A stretch of 22,100 nucleotides of DNA from the IMG/VR virus record IMGVR_UViG_3300033998_000355, positions 1 through 22,100 of that record, one strand, 5' to 3'. Positions 20,663 through 22,100 of this stretch are shown here, in pieces. The stretch comes from a virus. How positions within the stretch are numbered: position 1 is the stretch's first letter; each line of letters starts with the position of its first letter. The position numbers and the translations under genes were made by a program. The notes below the pieces were generated by a model that did not search any database, was not told the DNA's origin, and saw only the letters and a program-made list of their open reading frames with translations.

Positions 20663-21526
20663 ATGAAAAAGATCAAAACAATTAGAACACAAAAAGAATT
20701 AGCGAATGTTTTGGCGTCGTATGGCATTATTTCAGACAAACCAACAGATATAATAAAGAAGATAAAAAAAATGGATCTTGAGGATTTCAAAAATTCATTT
20801 AACAAAGTTTTCCCAAGAATGGTTTTTGATTCATTAGATACACTAAAACAATACATTATCAACGAAAATATTATTGAAAAAGGTCCAAAGGTTGATTTGT
20901 TTGACAAAACAAAAATCGATTACAGGAGATATAAAATATACAAAGTAAAATTACTTACCAGAACATTTGAATTTTACTTGTTAATTGACAAGACATATGA
21001 TTATACTTGGTTCAAAACCGCTATTAACAAAGCTATATCTACGGTAATGTTTGAAAAGAATTTGTCTAAGAAAAAAGAGGAGCCAATAAAGAAGCCTAAC
21101 AATCAGAAAGTTTTGTTTGTTGATAATTTCAACTTGTTCGCTTTGTTAGTTCCATATCTGAAAGATATATTTCAATTTAGTCTTCTACCAAATGTAAAGG
21201 TAGAAGAGAAAGCTTTAACTAATGATATATTACAATCGGAACCCATGATAAAACACACCTTAGATGGTGAAAATATAGTAAGATATTTTGTAGTAAACAA
21301 ACGCAGAAATTCAATCATAGAAGTGTTGCCTATAAAGATTACAGTTGAAGATGTGTATGAGTTCGTAATTACATTTAACAAAGGAATAAAGATAATAGAT
21401 TTCTTAAAAGATAATAAATTGCAGGATAATTTCGACTACATTATTGCGTATGAATTTAAGGGCCCGAATCCATATAGATCCAATAAAGATGATGAAATAT
21501 ACAAAATAACAATATACAAAAGATAG
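20663..21526 (+). CDS. Unknown lysine-rich protein, 287 aa
   Basis: ATG at 20663 (MKKIKTIRTQKELANVLASY) follows AAAGGGGG; the frame extends upstream to a TTG at 20579 but that lies in the left-end remnant and terminator. The N-terminal third is basic and helical; two strand-rich halves follow a Lys/Pro-rich linker (KKKEEPIKKPNNQ, about 140-152). The halves have related outlines (strand-helix-strand with Tyr/Phe), so an internal duplication is possible but not clear. One 9-bp hairpin, TCTTCTACC:GGTAGAAGA, lies at 21181-21207. No membrane segment or known motif. Terminator follows. Confidence 0.7.
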   Translation: MKKIKTIRTQKELANVLASYGIISDKPTDIIKKIKKMDLEDFKNSFNKVFPRMVFDSLDTLKQYIINENIIEKGPKVDLFDKTKIDYRRYKIYKVKLLTRTFEFYLLIDKTYDYTWFKTAINKAISTVMFEKNLSKKKEEPIKKPNNQKVLFVDNFNLFALLVPYLKDIFQFSLLPNVKVEEKALTNDILQSEPMIKHTLDGENIVRYFVVNKRRNSIIEVLPIKITVEDVYEFVITFNKGIKIIDFLKDNKLQDNFDYIIAYEFKGPNPYRSNKDDEIYKITIYKR

Positions 21527-21527
21527 T

Positions 21528-21555
21528 AATAACCCGCTTGTTGCGGGTTATTTTT
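21528..21555 (+). terminator. Terminator after the 287-aa gene
   Basis: AATAACCCGC:GCGGGTTATT, 10 bp, loop TTGTT, followed by T3. It begins one base after the stop codon TAG. Confidence 0.85.
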
Positions 21556-21573
21556 AAGAAAAGGAGAGGTTTC

Positions 21574-21987
21574 ATGGTGGACATGGAAATAGTACGAATA
21601 TTCGCAAGATTGTTAAATATCCAAGAATCCCATAAAAAATACGGATGGTTTTTGCTTGAAGTCGAACCAGGGCACAAATGCAAACAATGTGGTAGGAAGT
21701 ATAATTATACAGTATCGAGCTCTAAAGCATTTAGAGAGTATTTAGAGAACAACAAAATTGAATTAGACTTTTTACGGTTAATGTATAGAGTTTTTGGTAA
21801 TGTTCAAATTTCTCATAATCCTCGAAAATGTTTGCTTTGTGAATTAGAGGAACGCGGTGAACATGATTTTGTAAGATTGTATTCTACAGCTAGAAAACCG
21901 CTTTCTCTAAGAAACAAAGCAAAAACTCTGAGAAAGTTAAAAAAAATGGCAAGGTTGAAAGATTGGATTATATGGGGTGGAATATGA
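21574..21987 (+). CDS. Cys4 zinc-ribbon-like small protein, 137 aa
   Basis: ATG at 21574 (MVDMEIVRIFARLLNIQ) follows AAAAGGAGAGG; an upstream TTG lies in the terminator and is rejected. HKCKQCGRKYNY (about residues 35-46) and PRKCLLCELEE (about 85-95) supply two CxxC pairs about 48 residues apart, suggesting a structural zinc site. The C-terminal 30 residues are very basic (RNKAKTLRKLKKMARLK), fitting DNA or RNA binding. No family recognised; a phage transcription regulator is plausible. Confidence 0.7.
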   Translation: MVDMEIVRIFARLLNIQESHKKYGWFLLEVEPGHKCKQCGRKYNYTVSSSKAFREYLENNKIELDFLRLMYRVFGNVQISHNPRKCLLCELEERGEHDFVRLYSTARKPLSLRNKAKTLRKLKKMARLKDWIIWGGI

Positions 21988-21997
21988 GAAGTATTCA

Positions 21998-22033
21998 CAT
22001 TTTAGGCTCTTCGCTTCGCTCATCGTTAAAATG
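21998..22033 (+). other. Stem-loop after the zinc-ribbon gene
   Basis: CATTTTAG:TTAAAATG (terminal G.U pair) encloses GCTCTTCGCTTCGCTCATCG. The loop resembles, in reverse complement, the GCGAACGAAGTGAGCG loop of the tandem RNA elements at 14.9 and 15.4 kb. Confidence 0.4.
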
Positions 22034-22072
22034 AATCGGGGAGCTATTTTAATAGGTAAAGAAAAACATAAA

Positions 22073-22091
22073 GTGCGATACGCACATTTTT
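22073..22091 (+). terminator. Probable terminator at the right edge
   Basis: GTGCG:CGCAC with loop ATA, followed by ATTTTT. Confidence 0.5.
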
Positions 22092-22100
22092 AAATAGGAG

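Overview
The window is part of a genome of a contractile-tailed (myovirus-type) phage or prophage. It is AT-rich, uses strong GGAGG-type ribosome binding sites and much AGA for arginine, and carries IscB/TnpB-type IS200/IS605 relics, which suggests a low-GC and probably thermophilic bacterial host such as a Firmicute or Thermotogota. That host call is inference only. No terminase, major capsid protein, integrase, tRNA, rRNA or CRISPR array is visible.

Region 1 (1-11,238, leftward) is the virion module. Read in the direction of transcription it runs: tail-terminator-like protein, tail sheath, tube-like protein, second small virion protein, a 350-aa protein with an internal duplication, a 217-aa unknown, portal, three small proteins (one holin-like), a terminator and a sigma70-type promoter, a tail assembly chaperone pair joined by a textbook A AAA AAC -1 frameshift site, and a tape-measure-like protein that runs off the left edge. 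Sheath, tube, portal is the T4 order. One rightward gene (11,325-11,879) lies between the tail module and the replication gene.

Region 2 (11,847-14,580, leftward) holds a primase-like replication protein, a 39-aa ORF with its own promoter, and two membrane-protein genes that overlap out of frame by 179 nt.

Region 3 (14,600-15,690) is non-coding and lies between the leftward and rightward transcription units. It contains two imperfect ~440-bp direct repeats. Each carries the same two-helix structured RNA element, with one compensatory base-pair change between copies, and several CCTAATAT boxes. It is a candidate origin or control region, or a tandem pair of small RNAs.

Region 4 (15,690-22,100, rightward) is accessory: small genes of unknown function separated by terminators, a lytic transglycosylase, a small membrane protein and a Cys4 zinc-ribbon protein. 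It is invaded by IS200/IS605-superfamily debris: a composite element with a full IscB-type omega RNA plus only the first 106 residues of IscB, a second orphan omega RNA, a deletion derivative keeping the last 54 codons of TnpB, a 132-bp MITE, a 38-bp solo right-end palindrome and a solo left-end hairpin. The left ends share a TTAT flank.

The strongest unexplained signal is in two protein-coding genes of region 4 (18,140-18,640 and 20,227-20,526). Their coding sequences are almost wholly built from consecutive stem-loops with 6-13 bp stems, unrelated in sequence, some with G.U pairs or single bulges. In the second gene an 11-bp long-range helix closes a multibranch structure. This looks like selection on mRNA architecture within coding DNA and is the best candidate here for an undescribed system.
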